This document shows positions 45,810-55,192 of a stretch of DNA of 64,000 bases, one piece after another; the first letter of the stretch is position 1, and each line of letters starts with the position of its first letter. The notes beneath the pieces were generated by a model. It saw only the letters and a program-made list of their open reading frames with translations, had not been told where the DNA came from and did no database searches. The DNA is from Bacteroidota bacterium (GTDB lineage: Bacteria; Bacteroidota; Bacteroidia; UBA4408): assembly GCA_016721765.1 (NCBI GenBank), contig JADKHO010000003.1:1-64000 (forward strand). Reading direction: 5' to 3'. Position numbers and translations under genes: made by a program.

Positions 45810-46106
45810 CAAGCAAAGAAATATATAAATTACATATCCTCCAAATTTTATTTTATTCTTTATGTTAATCATTTCTGTAAAATTCATTATCAAAAAAGCC
45901 AAACCATGACGTTTTTGCTAAAAATTGAATAATTTTTGTGTTTCAATGCAAAAATACAAAAATTTACTGATTATTGAATTAAAATATTGAAAATCATTAA
46001 CTTAGACTATTTTTTCAATATTAAGTGTTCTGAAGGGATAAGCGCCCTAATAAAAAATAAATAGATTGAAAATCAAATAGATAGCAAATATTAATGAATT
46101 ATTTTA
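45810..46106. other. Intergenic region upstream of both flanking operons
   Basis: About 300 bp, AT-rich and divergent. Codons upstream of 45809 remain open to 45902 (a hydrophobic VIYIFLCL stretch), but this is probably leader rather than protein. No hairpin terminator seen. Confidence 0.35.
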
Positions 46107-46127
46107 GTACTATGTGTTGCATAGTAC
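46107..46127. promoter_or_regulatory. Palindromic operator of the PadR/PspC operon
   Basis: GTACTATG-TGTTG-CATAGTAC: perfect 8-bp arms around 5 bp. It covers the predicted -33 element of the operon promoter. PadR regulators bind such dyads as dimers, and a padR gene lies in the operon, so autorepression is likely. Confidence 0.65.
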
Positions 46128-46148
46128 AGTTATTTGCACATATCTTTG
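46117..46148 (+). promoter_or_regulatory. Predicted Bacteroidota promoter of the PadR/PspC operon
   Basis: TTG at 46117-46119, 21-bp spacer, then TATCTTTG at 46141-46148, a full match to TAnnTTTG. The first ATG is at 46204, leaving a leader of about 50 nt. Confidence 0.6.
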
Positions 46149-46203
46149 CATCGTCAAATTCAAGGTAAAACATATTCAAGTCAAAATCTTAATAAATAAA
46201 AAA

Positions 46204-46611
46204 ATGAAAACAACAAAAATGAACAACTCAACAATTTCATCTCAAGGGATGAATGCTCCAAAAAGCATATCAAAAATGCTGGTACTAAGTTTACTTTTAA
46301 TGATGCTAGGTTTTAGCTCATTTGCAAAAAGTGAAATTAGCTCAAAGGAAAAGGAAACTACTGAAATCCGTAAACAACTTTATTCACAAATACAATTTCC
46401 TGGATTTATGAAAGAAAAAGTGCAGGAGAAGAAAGTGTGAATGTAGTTTTAGTGTCGATAAAAACGGAAACATCAAAGTGATGAAAACCGACAGCAAAAT
46501 GAATCACTCAATAAATTTATTGTAGCAGAAATGGAAAATGCAAAATTAGAATCTCTCAAAGTAGATGAAGAGAACATTTACAAAATAAACATTCATTTTA
46601 AACTTTTATAA
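46204..46611 (+). pseudogene. Small secreted protein of the PadR/PspC operon, frameshifted
   Basis: ATG 46204 gives MKTTKMNNSTISSQGMNA, a hydrophobic SISKMLVLSLLLMMLGF and an FAKS-like cleavage site, then IRKQLYSQIQFPGFMKEK. After frame changes near 46430 and 46500 it reads VNVVFSVDKNGNIKVMKT and ESLNKFIVAEMENAKLES, ending INIHFKLL at TAA 46609-46611. The VVFSVDKNGN strand resembles the TonB C-terminal fold, as in small periplasmic proteins that precede padR in Bacteroidota. It is the first gene behind the operator and promoter. Function unknown. Confidence 0.55.
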
Positions 46612-46620
46612 ACCAAACAT

Positions 46621-46955
46621 ATGAACATAGAAAACACCAAAGCGCAAATGCGAAAGGCGTGCTGGAGTTTTGTATTCTTTCGATACTCAGTGATGGCGAT
46701 AAATACCCATCTGAAATAATCGAACGAATGAAGGAAGCAAAACTCATTGTTGTAGAAGGCACTCTTTATCCGCTGCTCACTCGGCTCAAAAATATTGGCT
46801 TGCTGGGTTATCGATGGGAAGAGTCAACTTCCGGCCCCCCACGAAAGTATTACAAATTAACAGAGTTAGGTGAACAGTTTTTAAAAGAACTGGAAAGCAC
46901 CTGGGAAGAACTCGTGAAATCAGTGAATTTAACCACACAAAAACCAAAGCAATGA
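46621..46955 (+). pseudogene. PadR family transcriptional regulator, frameshifted near the start
   Basis: ATG 46621 reads MNIENTKAQMRK. Adding one G near 46655 continues as GVLEFCILSILSDGDKYPSE, then IIERMKEAKLIVVEGTLYPL (winged helix recognition helix) and PPRKYYKLTELGEQFLKE, 111 residues in all. Without the repair a GTG start at 46659 would give only the last 98 residues. Known: PadR proteins are dimeric winged-helix repressors. The palindrome at 46107 is the likely target. Its end overlaps the start of the PspC gene by 4 nt (ATGA). Confidence 0.8.
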
Positions 46956-48762
46956 ATAAAACAGTAATCATAAATATAAACGGAATTATTTTCCACATTG
47001 AGGAGGATGCTTATGATAAGCTAAGTAAATACCTCAATACCATTAAAGGATATTTTAAAGATTCGGATGGGCGTGACGAAATTATGAGCGACATTGAAGC
47101 ACGTATTGCAGAACTGTTGCAAGAAAAAGTAAATGCAATTAAGCAAGTTGTGATATTAGCCGATGTGGATGAAGTTATTGCAAAAATGGGACGTCCGGAA
47201 GAATATGCAACCGATGCTGATAGCAATGCGAATAGCAATAGCGGATCTTCTTCAACACATTCTACTGCTCAAGCAGAATATGTAAATTATAAAAGACGCA
47301 GAGTGTTTCGTGACCCGGATGATAAGGTTTTGGGTGGTGTGTAGCGGAATTGCAAATCATTTCGACTTCGACCCAATTTATTTAAGAGGTGCATTTGCCA
47401 TTTTGTTTTTGTATTTGGAAGTGGTTTTTTATTGTACATCTTGCTTTGGATAATTATTCCTAAAGCCAGCACAACTGCCGAGAAATTGGAAATGCGTGGA
47501 GAACCTATCAACGTTGATAATATTAAACGCAGCGTAGAAGATGAACTAAACGATGTGAAAAATCGTAAATGATTTGGGAAGCAAAATTAAAATCCTGAGA
47601 ACAGGGCTCGAGTTAGTTCGGCAACCGATAAAGTGATTGATTTTTTAGGAACACTTTTTCGCTCTATTTTTAAGGTAGCAGCCAAGCTTTTTGCGGTAGT
47701 GTTTTTAATAATCGGCGTGGTCTTACTTTCTGTATTGGCGAGCTCTTTATTTGGATTCACCAATTTAATCCACAATGACATGTACGATTCTCAAATTTCG
47801 TATTCGATTGCGGATTTTTTGAGCGCTTTTTTTGGAAGTGAATTCCTCGTTGATTTTGCAACTATCGGCTTGATTTTCTTTGTTGGCGTACCTTTAATCA
47901 TGTTAATTTATAGTTGCATTAAAATTTTGTTCAATATTCGAACACAGAATAGTATTGTTCGAATTACTGCTTTCTCCATGTGGATTGCCGGCCTTTTAAT
48001 GTTGATATATGGGCGTTGAAATTGGGGATGAATTTAAAGAAGAAGCAACCTACCGTGAAAATTATGAAATTAAGAGTCCCGCATCACAAGTCATGTATTT
48101 AAATTTGATGAAGGATAGTAAGTACAATTTTGAAGAAAAATATGGCTACCACTCAAGAGTTAGAATCAATCATTGGAATCTTGTAAAGTGAATAAAAATG
48201 GAATCAGTTTTGGCTTCCCGCAGGTGGATATAGAGAAAAGCGAAACAGATAGCTTTCAACTGGTGGTGATTAAAGGTGCGCAAGGCTCAACGAATAAAGA
48301 AGCAACAATTCGCGCCCGCAGCATCAACTACGAGTTTGCCCAACATGATTCTACAATTGATTTCAGTCCTTACTTCGATATTACAAAAGAATCGAAATGG
48401 CGAGACCAATCGGTGCGTATAGTTTTGAAAGTGCCGGTTGGAAAACAATTTATCTAAATAGAAATATGAAAAATATTATTTACGATATCGATAATGTAAC
48501 TGATACTTGGGACAGTGACATGATAGGACGTAGATGGACAATGACTATGGATGGTTTAAAGTGCATTGATTGCAATGGATTGGATATGGATCGTGAAGAA
48601 AAGAATAGACACTCATTTGGCAAACATATTCGAATAAACCAAAATGGTGTGGATATAGATATCGAGAGTGACGGGGAAGATTGGGGAGATTCGTCCAATG
48701 TTCCACCGCCACCACCACCGCCTGTTCCATCTGTTAAATCTGTAACGATTAAAAAAGCATAA
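46952..48762 (+). pseudogene. PspC domain membrane protein, several frameshifts
   Basis: ATG 46952 starts MNKTVIININGIIFHIEEDA, a cytoplasmic helical domain (YFKDSDGRDEIMSDIEARI). The frame then breaks near 47340 inside the PspC domain (KVLGGVCSGIANHFDFDP, YLRGAFAILFFVFGSG, LLYILLWIIIPKAST). Further breaks near 47570, 48010, 48185 and 48450 join membrane helices (VAAKLFAVVFLIIGVVLL), a soluble beta-rich part (GFPQVDIEKSETDSFQLV) and a tail with a seven-proline run (NVPPPPPPPVPSVK). About 600 residues when repaired. Known: PspC senses or protects the membrane under stress; this large version with a C-terminal beta domain is a Bacteroidota type coupled to PadR. Most breaks fall in homopolymers. 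Confidence 0.75.
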
Positions 48763-48764
48763 AT

Positions 48765-48803
48765 AAAAAAGGCCTCACAATTGTTTTTGTGAGGCCTTTC
48801 TTT
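48765..48803. terminator. Bidirectional terminator
   Basis: AAGGCCTCACAA (48769-48780) pairs with TTGTGAGGCCTT (48787-48798) around a 6-nt loop, with an A-run before and a T-run after. It separates the convergent PspC and DUF5777 genes and serves both. Confidence 0.9.
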
Positions 48804-48814
48804 TGCAGTTTACA

Positions 48815-49714
48815 TTACAAATTAAATACCCGCGAAATATTAAAACCAAGTCGAATGCCGGCATCTGTCCATTTGGTAGTTGTTTTTGGTATAAATTGAT
48901 TTTCTAATACACCCAATGAATTTACAAGTTGCAATTGAAAAACGTGACCACCTGTTTCAATATCCACCCCTAACGCAAATGAATCGTAATAAGTATCACG
49001 GCTCCATTCGGTTGCTCTCCAACAATACTCAGCTGTAATTGCAAAGCGTTTTGTTACTTTTAAGCGAGTAGCTGCACAAATTGCATACATATCATTCTTG
49101 TCTGAAAGCTTTTCAACCAAGTTAAAGTGTATCATGGTAGGGGCAACCTGAATAGAAAAGCGCTCTGAGAATTTTCTTCCGATGATAAGTTGATAGGCAT
49201 AGGATAATCGGTTATTTCTATTCTCGTATTTATCTTTGCCCGAAATGGCTTTATTCGGATCTTTAAACATGGTATAATACATCCCTGCAAAAAGCGTAAC
49301 GCTTAAGGGCATCGCATTTGTGGTAGTTTGACGCAACAAGCGATACTTTGCAAATACATCACCCGTTTTGTCAACATTGGTTCTTCCAACTCCGAATTGA
49401 AGTCGACCATCATAGCTGTATTCTAATCCTAGTCTGATACTCGCCCCACCGTCAATACCAAAAGCATTGTATGCTCCGCCATTTAATGGCCCGAAGCGAT
49501 GCGAAATTCTGAAATCAAGTCCACGCTTTCCACATACTTCAACCGTATGTAAATTAATTAGCCGAGTTCCTTTAAAGGTAGCAGTAGCAAATTCTTTTTG
49601 CTTGGGTGCTTCATTTTCATTCAACAAAGCGTTCATATCGTCTTGCGCGCTAATGCTAAGAATGGAAGAAAAAAACATGGAAAAAACAAGTAATTTTTTT
49701 TGAGGTATGTTCAT
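48815..49714 (-). CDS. DUF5777 family outer-membrane beta-barrel protein
   Basis: 299 residues. Signal peptide (KKLLVFSMFFSSILSISA); the motif ATFKGTRLINLHTVEV followed by LDFRISHRFGPLNGG, GASIRLGLEYSYDGRLQFG and GVGRTNVDKTGDVFAKY is typical of DUF5777. The barrel ends in a strand finishing VFNL. Known: the family is an uncharacterised Bacteroidota outer-membrane barrel that often neighbours haem-motif proteins. It is the last gene of a minus-strand operon 48 bp after a CX4CH lipoprotein. Inference: outer-membrane partner of an extracytoplasmic redox system. Confidence 0.8.
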   Translation of the reverse strand: MNIPQKKLLVFSMFFSSILSISAQDDMNALLNENEAPKQKEFATATFKGTRLINLHTVEVCGKRGLDFRISHRFGPLNGGAYNAFGIDGGASIRLGLEYSYDGRLQFGVGRTNVDKTGDVFAKYRLLRQTTTNAMPLSVTLFAGMYYTMFKDPNKAISGKDKYENRNNRLSYAYQLIIGRKFSERFSIQVAPTMIHFNLVEKLSDKNDMYAICAATRLKVTKRFAITAEYCWRATEWSRDTYYDSFALGVDIETGGHVFQLQLVNSLGVLENQFIPKTTTKWTDAGIRLGFNISRVFNL

Positions 49715-49762
49715 ATTGAAATAGTTTTAGCTTTAAAGAAATTCGAAATATAGTTAATAATT

Positions 49763-50176
49763 TTAGTTATCTGAATGTCCGTTTTCATACCAGCATTTTA
49801 TTTTTAAATACTCAGCTGAAGTTAAGGGAGTAGAACCACTCTCTGGCATTGAACGCTCATCTAACACTTTTGTTTTAAATGTTCCACTACCAATTGATGT
49901 TTGAAGATTAGCAAACATATTTGCTGTTAATTCTGGATCATTTGAACCATCATGACAGCCAGTTGTGGCACATTTGGCGGTAAGAATCGGTACTATATCA
50001 CTATTAAATTTTACTACAGCAGTATCGCATGGATTAACTGCTCCGGCCGGCAGCGCCTCTTCTACATGATTGTTCTCACAAGAACTTAGTATAGCTAAAA
50101 GTATCAATACCAGAACTCCCAAAATAATTTTCTTTGTGGAATCAAAACTGGTTTGCTTCGAAGGAAGTGTATACAT
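49763..50176 (-). CDS. Haem-motif lipoprotein (CX4CH)
   Basis: 137 residues. Hydrophobic signal VLVLILLAILSSC with lipobox cysteine C33, so probably a lipoprotein. The mature part has FNSDIVPILTAKCATTGCHD: C69, C74 and H75 form a C-type haem-binding motif with four residues between the cysteines instead of two. A methionine in ERSMPESG (M110) is a candidate distal ligand. Known: Bacteroidota carry many such short cytochrome-c-like lipoproteins. It lies between a CXXCH T9SS protein (25-bp gap) and the DUF5777 barrel, in one operon. Confidence 0.75.
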   Translation of the reverse strand: MYTLPSKQTSFDSTKKIILGVLVLILLAILSSCENNHVEEALPAGAVNPCDTAVVKFNSDIVPILTAKCATTGCHDGSNDPELTANMFANLQTSIGSGTFKTKVLDERSMPESGSTPLTSAEYLKIKCWYENGHSDN

Positions 50177-50201
50177 GTTTTTTTGTTTTAGGTTAGTTAA
50201 T

Positions 50202-51059
50202 TTATTGGATGATAAGTTTTTTTAGTTTGCGTTCTCCTGATGATTCTAAAGACACCAAGTAAACACCTTTAGGAAGTTGATTTCCTAAATTAAATTGTTC
50301 CGTGTAAAATCCGCCAAATTGCGTTTCATTTAAAAGTGACAGTATTCTTTGACCACCCAAATTTAAAATAGAAATTTGTACTTGTGAAGGGCTATTTAAA
50401 GTGTAATCAACTGTAATTTCACTGTGTGCTGGATTGGGGTATACTTTTAATAATCCGTTTTCACTCATCACATTCGTAATTCCTGTAGTGGATGCAGGTG
50501 TAATAGTTTGGGTTGTGGTATAAACATAATCACCACTTTCGTTACCATCATTGTTACAAGCATCTCCGGCAGCATAAAAAATAATATTGCCTACATTCGT
50601 GGATGGCGCTACCCAATCAAAACTAAACACTTTGCTTCCATTGCCAATTCCTCCATTTAATTTATGTACAATATTGGGTCTTACCACACCCCCAATAGTT
50701 GCACTTTTAATACCTGTGGAGCCGGATGTGGTAATTGTAAATGTTCCTGCCGGCGTGTTACCGCTTGCTTTTAATGCTTCAAATCCAACCCCGAAAAGTG
50801 AATTTGCCGCTCTTGCTACAGTTACATTAATATGATACACTTGGCCAGGTATATATTGCCAGTTAGTCATGTTAGATGAACTAATGGTGATTGAGCCACC
50901 ACCTGAGTTTACAGCGTATGAGTTATGGCAATTGGTACAACTTGTTTCTCCCGGCGAACCGGTTTTTCCGGCTTTACCATTATCAGATAAAATATCAGCA
51001 GTGGCTATTGCAGCTACTCCAATAAAAATTGCGAGTGGGTAAAATCTTTTAAGTTTCAT
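50202..51059 (-). CDS. Choice-of-anchor V haem-motif protein with T9SS sorting domain
   Basis: 285 residues. Signal peptide at 1-21; early CTNCH motif (C41, C44, H45) that is a standard c-type haem site; a beta-sandwich resembling the Reeler/choice-of-anchor V domain (YIPGQVYHINVTVARA, FGVGFEALKASGN, FYAAGDACNNDGNES); and a T9SS sorting domain (KVYPNPAHSEITVDY ... RKLKKLIIQ). Export to the cell surface as a haem protein is therefore predicted. It is first in the operon 50202-49763-48815. A perfect TGTGA-N6-TCACA site is 166 bp upstream of its start. Confidence 0.8.
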   Translation of the reverse strand: MKLKRFYPLAIFIGVAAIATADILSDNGKAGKTGSPGETSCTNCHNSYAVNSGGGSITISSSNMTNWQYIPGQVYHINVTVARAANSLFGVGFEALKASGNTPAGTFTITTSGSTGIKSATIGGVVRPNIVHKLNGGIGNGSKVFSFDWVAPSTNVGNIIFYAAGDACNNDGNESGDYVYTTTQTITPASTTGITNVMSENGLLKVYPNPAHSEITVDYTLNSPSQVQISILNLGGQRILSLLNETQFGGFYTEQFNLGNQLPKGVYLVSLESSGERKLKKLIIQ

Positions 51060-51631
51060 GTTGATTTGTTTTACAGGTTAGACTTAGTTTTCTTTTTAAA
51101 ATCAAATTTTCTAGTTGATTTCTACTGCAAAACAATGAAGCTGGGTAGTTATTATTTAGTTTAAAATGCTCAACAGGAAATTTATTTAGTTGAGTTGGTA
51201 TTAATTCTTCCATTCACTAACACCTGTGATAAACATCACAGGGACGCCGAATTCAGAAGCTTTGCAAATGTATACAATTCAGTAAAATTATTTCAATAAA
51301 TCATGTTGCAACAACAAAAGTTTAAACAAATAACGTTTAGCAAACAAAATAAACAGATGAACTCATTATAATGTTGGATGGAGTAATTTTTGAATGTTTT
51401 TTCGTTTGGTTTATTAACAGCATGTTGTTAATTAATGTTCTGTAGCTATTGATTTTACTACATATCCAAATATTGCCTATTTAAATCAAGAATTCCCTTG
51501 TTCAGTAATTAAATATTTTAATGGGCTTTAAATTGAACTACCCTTGCACTGTTTTTGAACAAATACCTTTTCCCACCTGTAAAAAAACACTATCACATAC
51601 ATTTAATTAACCCCTTATAAATCTAAACGAA
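51060..51631. other. Divergent intergenic region with a CRP-type site
   Basis: About 570 bp between the haem-protein operon and the fibronectin protein gene. The only clear structure is the palindrome at 51223-51242. No gene is readable on either strand. Confidence 0.5.
51223..51242. promoter_or_regulatory. CRP-type binding site TGTGA-N6-TCACA
   Basis: CCTGTGAT-AAAC-ATCACAGG has perfect 8-bp arms; within it TGTGATAAACATCACA (51225-51240) matches the CRP consensus TGTGA-N6-TCACA exactly. The Crp/Fnr gene 3.3 kb downstream has the RExxxR recognition helix expected to read TGTGA. Loop and lack of T-run argue against a terminator. Confidence 0.65.
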
Positions 51632-54313
51632 ATGAAAAAATTCATTAAAGCTTCCTTGTGTGTTGTGGTAACTATCTTGATGTTCTCAAGTATAAAAGCG
51701 CAAACGCCGGCATATAAAGGTATTTACATTGATTCCTTTGATGGCATCCTAGGAAATGTTGTGAAAGAAGATAGTTTACTAAATTACCTAAAGGACAGTT
51801 CTTTTAATTCTATTATTTGTTATCGAATGTCGAACGTAATAAGTGCTACACCTTCGAATACAAAAAATACCATACTGGCTAATTTTCTGAAAAGAGCAAG
51901 AACTCAATTCGGAATAAAAAATGTGCTTGCATCAAGTGAAAGCTTTGATACATTTAATACCTTAATTGCACCTTACAATCGTTCTCGATTGGATTCTAAT
52001 GAACGTTTCAATTACTATTACCTCGAATTTGAATTTTGGAATTCACATTCTACAAGCCCTGTATCAGCTGCCAATAATGGTTATTACTGTACAACTTATT
52101 TATCGCCAAAAGGTTATAATTGTGATACTGCAGGAGCTTTTAAGTATTATAAAAAAATGCTAAAAAGTTTGGATTCACTGGCCTTACACGACGGTATTAG
52201 ATGTGCCACCTATGTTGGAAATCCGAATCAAGGCCAATGTAAATTTATTGCCAACACAGTTGATCTTTTGTTATGCGACAATTATACATCCTCCATTAGT
52301 AACATTTACTCTGATGTTAAAACACTATTTTCTTATTTTGGTTCAACATCAAAGACCTTACAAATTGTCCCGATTTTTGCAAGCTATTCCCCGGGCGGTA
52401 ATTTTTTGGGCGATTGGCTAACTAAAGTGCCCTCCGGTCCGCACAGCGAAAAGAGCGTTTACAATAATTATTTTTTACCACGTTTTACTGCTGAAACAGG
52501 TGCATGGAAAACTAAATTGAATTTGGTTGGTTATCAGTGGTACCGTTATTCAGGTATGCCACACAATGGAAACTACTCAACCGGAACATTTTGTAATCCT
52601 CCATCAAATATTTCGGCAGCTTCAATAACTGCTTCCTCGGCTTTGTTAAAATGGACAGGTATTACTTCCGGACTAGGATATATAGTGCAATACAGAGTTT
52701 CAGGGACGAATGCTTGGTCAGCATCTTTGGCAGCAAGCGGCACAACACTATCGCTTACCGGATTATCTCCCGCAACAACTTACGAATTTCAAGTTAAATC
52801 ATCTTGCATTAGTTCAACAAGTGCGTATTCGGCTAGCGTAGTATTTTCTACAACAGGAACCTCCTCTTGCGCGGTGCCTGTGGGATTAAATGCAACAGCT
52901 ATAACGAGCGTGTCGGCAGCTTTGAGTTGGACAGCTGTTTCTGGTGCAAGCAGCTACTCGATTCAATATCGAAAAGTGGGTGCAACCGCATGGACTAGCA
53001 GTACAAGTACTTCTGCTTCAAAATCGATTGTTGGTTTAGTTGTATCTTCTATTTATGAATATCAAGTTAAAACTACTTGTCCGCTTGGATCAAGTGCCTT
53101 CTCCGGCTCCTATCTCTTTTCAACCTTAGCTCCAACTTGCACTGCTCCAATCGGTTTAGCGACTAGTGCTGTTAAAAGCAATTCGGCAACTTTAAAATGG
53201 ACTGCAATTACGGGAGTTAGTGGATACACAATACAATATCGAGTTGTAGGCACAGCAGCATGGTTAACAACAAGTAGCACGGGCAGTTCTAAATCTGTTT
53301 TAGCACTACTGGAAAATACCTTATACGAATTTCAGGTTCAAACAAAATGTAGTGCTACCAATGCTAGTCCTTTTTCTGCATCAGGATTTTTCACAACACT
53401 TCCGACAGCTTGTGGAAGCCCTACAAATGTTACTGCTTCAGCTGCTACTACAACGTCATTTACTATAAATTGGAGCCCTGTGCCAGGTGCGAGTTCCTAT
53501 AAAGTTCAGTATCGAAAAACTTCGTCGTCTACTTGGACAACCATAACTACTTCAACAGCCTTTAAAAATATTGCTTCTTTGGCAACCGCTACAGATTATG
53601 AATTTCAAGTTGCTGCTGTTTGTTCGAACGGAACAAGCGCATATTCAGCAATAGCTCTGATAAGCACTCAAAGCAATGCTACTAGCTGTGGGGTTCCTAC
53701 CGGATTATTTGAGACGAATGTGGCGTTAAATTCGGTAACTTTAAATTGGCTTCCAGTTAACGGTGCATCAAGTTATAAAGTGCAGTATAGGAAAGTGGGA
53801 ACAAGTGCATGGTCAAATAAAACAACAAGTTTTACCAATAAGAATATAACATCACTCAGCGCTAATACGAACTATGAATTTCAAGTGCAAACCATTTGTA
53901 GTTCAGGTAACAGCTTGTTTTCGAATTCCTCTTTTTTCGTTACAACTCCAACACAAGTAGCCGCTCGAATGGCCGCCAATGTAGACTCGCTAACTACAAG
54001 CTCATCAAATCGAATGGCGCCTATAGTTGCTGAAAAAAATAAAATGAATAATGTCGAAGAATTTAAAATTTTCCCCAATCCAACAGACATTGATAATATA
54101 AATTTAAGAATTCAAATGCCACAAAAAGCCAATGTTACTGTGCAACTGTTTGATATGCTAGGAAAATTGCTCTTTACTGAAATAGCTATTACAGATGAAA
54201 CAGGATTTGCTGAAATTAAAATTAGAACAGAAACTAAGTTGAATGTTGGCATTTACCAAGTAATAGGAACTTCAGAGTTCGGCAAGTATACAAGCAAGCT
54301 AATTATAAATTAA
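51632..54313 (+). CDS. Secreted protein with TIM-barrel-like domain, fibronectin III repeats and T9SS domain
   Basis: 893 residues. Signal peptide (SLCVVVTILMFSSIKAQ); residues about 25-315 contain motifs of a (beta/alpha)8 type fold (YKGIYIDSFDGILG, YLEFEFWN, LVGYQWYRYSG) without a clear glycosidase signature; five fibronectin type III repeats follow (each with ALLKWTGITSGLGYIVQYR-type strand and TTYEFQVK); and a T9SS sorting domain (FKIFPNPTDIDNINLRI). Known: FN3 repeats act as spacers or adhesion modules in Bacteroidota secreted proteins. The N-terminal part may be a carbohydrate-active or lipid-binding enzyme. It is divergent from the haem operon and ends in a hairpin. Confidence 0.75.
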   Translation: MKKFIKASLCVVVTILMFSSIKAQTPAYKGIYIDSFDGILGNVVKEDSLLNYLKDSSFNSIICYRMSNVISATPSNTKNTILANFLKRARTQFGIKNVLASSESFDTFNTLIAPYNRSRLDSNERFNYYYLEFEFWNSHSTSPVSAANNGYYCTTYLSPKGYNCDTAGAFKYYKKMLKSLDSLALHDGIRCATYVGNPNQGQCKFIANTVDLLLCDNYTSSISNIYSDVKTLFSYFGSTSKTLQIVPIFASYSPGGNFLGDWLTKVPSGPHSEKSVYNNYFLPRFTAETGAWKTKLNLVGYQWYRYSGMPHNGNYSTGTFCNPPSNISAASITASSALLKWTGITSGLGYIVQYRVSGTNAWSASLAASGTTLSLTGLSPATTYEFQVKSSCISSTSAYSASVVFSTTGTSSCAVPVGLNATAITSVSAALSWTAVSGASSYSIQYRKVGATAWTSSTSTSASKSIVGLVVSSIYEYQVKTTCPLGSSAFSGSYLFSTLAPTCTAPIGLATSAVKSNSATLKWTAITGVSGYTIQYRVVGTAAWLTTSSTGSSKSVLALLENTLYEFQVQTKCSATNASPFSASGFFTTLPTACGSPTNVTASAATTTSFTINWSPVPGASSYKVQYRKTSSSTWTTITTSTAFKNIASLATATDYEFQVAAVCSNGTSAYSAIALISTQSNATSCGVPTGLFETNVALNSVTLNWLPVNGASSYKVQYRKVGTSAWSNKTTSFTNKNITSLSANTNYEFQVQTICSSGNSLFSNSSFFVTTPTQVAARMAANVDSLTTSSSNRMAPIVAEKNKMNNVEEFKIFPNPTDIDNINLRIQMPQKANVTVQLFDMLGKLLFTEIAITDETGFAEIKIRTETKLNVGIYQVIGTSEFGKYTSKLIIN

Positions 54314-54397
54314 TTTGATTATTGAAGAACCAAACTTAAGGGTTAAATTTGATGAAAATTAATATGAAGAAGAGTAAGGCTTAATGCAAAATTATTT

Positions 54398-54439
54398 TCA
54401 TGTATGAATTATTGTAAATAATTCATACATGATTTTTTT
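54398..54439 (+). terminator. Strong hairpin terminator after the FN3 gene
   Basis: Perfect 16-bp arms (54398-54413 and 54417-54432) around GTA, followed by a T-run. Serves the plus-strand FN3 gene, 85 bp past its stop. Confidence 0.85.
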
Positions 54440-54505
54440 GACCAAAGTACCAATCAAAGTTGTAAGAAAATCTAAAGCGTGAAACAAAAATGGAGGGAGG
54501 TCAAA

Positions 54506-55192
54506 TTAGATTTTTGAGAGCTGAATTAGTCTAGCCCAATCTAAAATTTTGATTCTTTTCTTTTCGATAAATATTACTTTTTCAAGTACAAGCTCGCTTA
54601 AACTTCTTGAAAGCGATTCTCTTGCAACTCCAACCAACTTAGCAAAATCTTCTCTACTTAATTCTGCATTAATATCATCAGATCCGGGAACACTAAATTG
54701 TTTGTGAAGTTTTACTAGAATAGAACAAATACGATGTTTTACATCTTTCAGCGATAAATTGGCTATAATATCTTTGGCTAGGCGCAAATCAGCACATAAT
54801 TTTTCAATCAGTTTTTTATTTATGCTAATATCTTCATCAAGCAACTTTAAAAACATATTTTTTGAAAGCATGCACACCTCAGCATCTTCAATTACTTGAA
54901 TATAACCATTAAATTTTTCATTATCCAAAATCTGACGATGCCCTATAATATCTCCTGATGCTAATATTTTTAAAGTAAATTCATTTCCAAAGTGATCCAT
55001 AAAGTACAACTTGGCTAAACCAGAATTTATTCCTACAACAGCTTGAATTTCCTGATCAGAAATAAAAATATATTCGCCCTTTAAATAGGTTTTAGTTTTT
55101 ATATCTGATTTTAATTGCTCCAGAACTGAAGCGGGGGTTGTAGGAAGCGTTAAGGAATTAATGATAGCGCAATCTAGGTAGAAATTACTCAT
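54506..55192 (-). CDS. Crp/Fnr family transcriptional regulator
   Basis: 228 residues. N-terminal sensor jelly-roll (KGEYIFISDQEIQAVVGI ... LKILASGDIIGHRQILDN), a long dimer helix and a C-terminal winged helix (LSREDFAKLVGVARESLSR). The recognition helix has R191-E192-xxx-R196, the CRP pattern that reads TGTGA half-sites. The region that in CRP binds cAMP phosphate (PRxA) is replaced by FNGYIQVI, so cAMP is unlikely to be the ligand; no Fe-S cysteine cluster is present either. Context: haem-motif lipoprotein genes on both sides, so it probably controls their expression. Confidence 0.9.
   Translation of the reverse strand: MSNFYLDCAIINSLTLPTTPASVLEQLKSDIKTKTYLKGEYIFISDQEIQAVVGINSGLAKLYFMDHFGNEFTLKILASGDIIGHRQILDNEKFNGYIQVIEDAEVCMLSKNMFLKLLDEDISINKKLIEKLCADLRLAKDIIANLSLKDVKHRICSILVKLHKQFSVPGSDDINAELSREDFAKLVGVARESLSRSLSELVLEKVIFIEKKRIKILDWARLIQLSKI

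Noticed and set aside
45810..45902. Membrane-anchored N-terminal extension of the 148-residue gene
   Set aside because: The frame is open upstream, but the ATG at 45809 gives a normal soluble start; the upstream stretch reads like AT-rich leader.
46621..46955. PadR gene starting at GTG 46659
   Set aside because: The 12 codons from ATG 46621 match the conserved PadR N-terminus once a single G is added, so the short form is probably an artefact of the indel.
51223..51242. Small hairpin terminator
   Set aside because: Four-nt loop and 8-bp stem are possible, but no T-run follows on either strand and the sequence matches the CRP consensus exactly.
54398..54439. Regulatory operator
   Set aside because: The 16-bp perfect stem with a 3-nt loop followed by a T-run just past a stop codon fits a terminator better.
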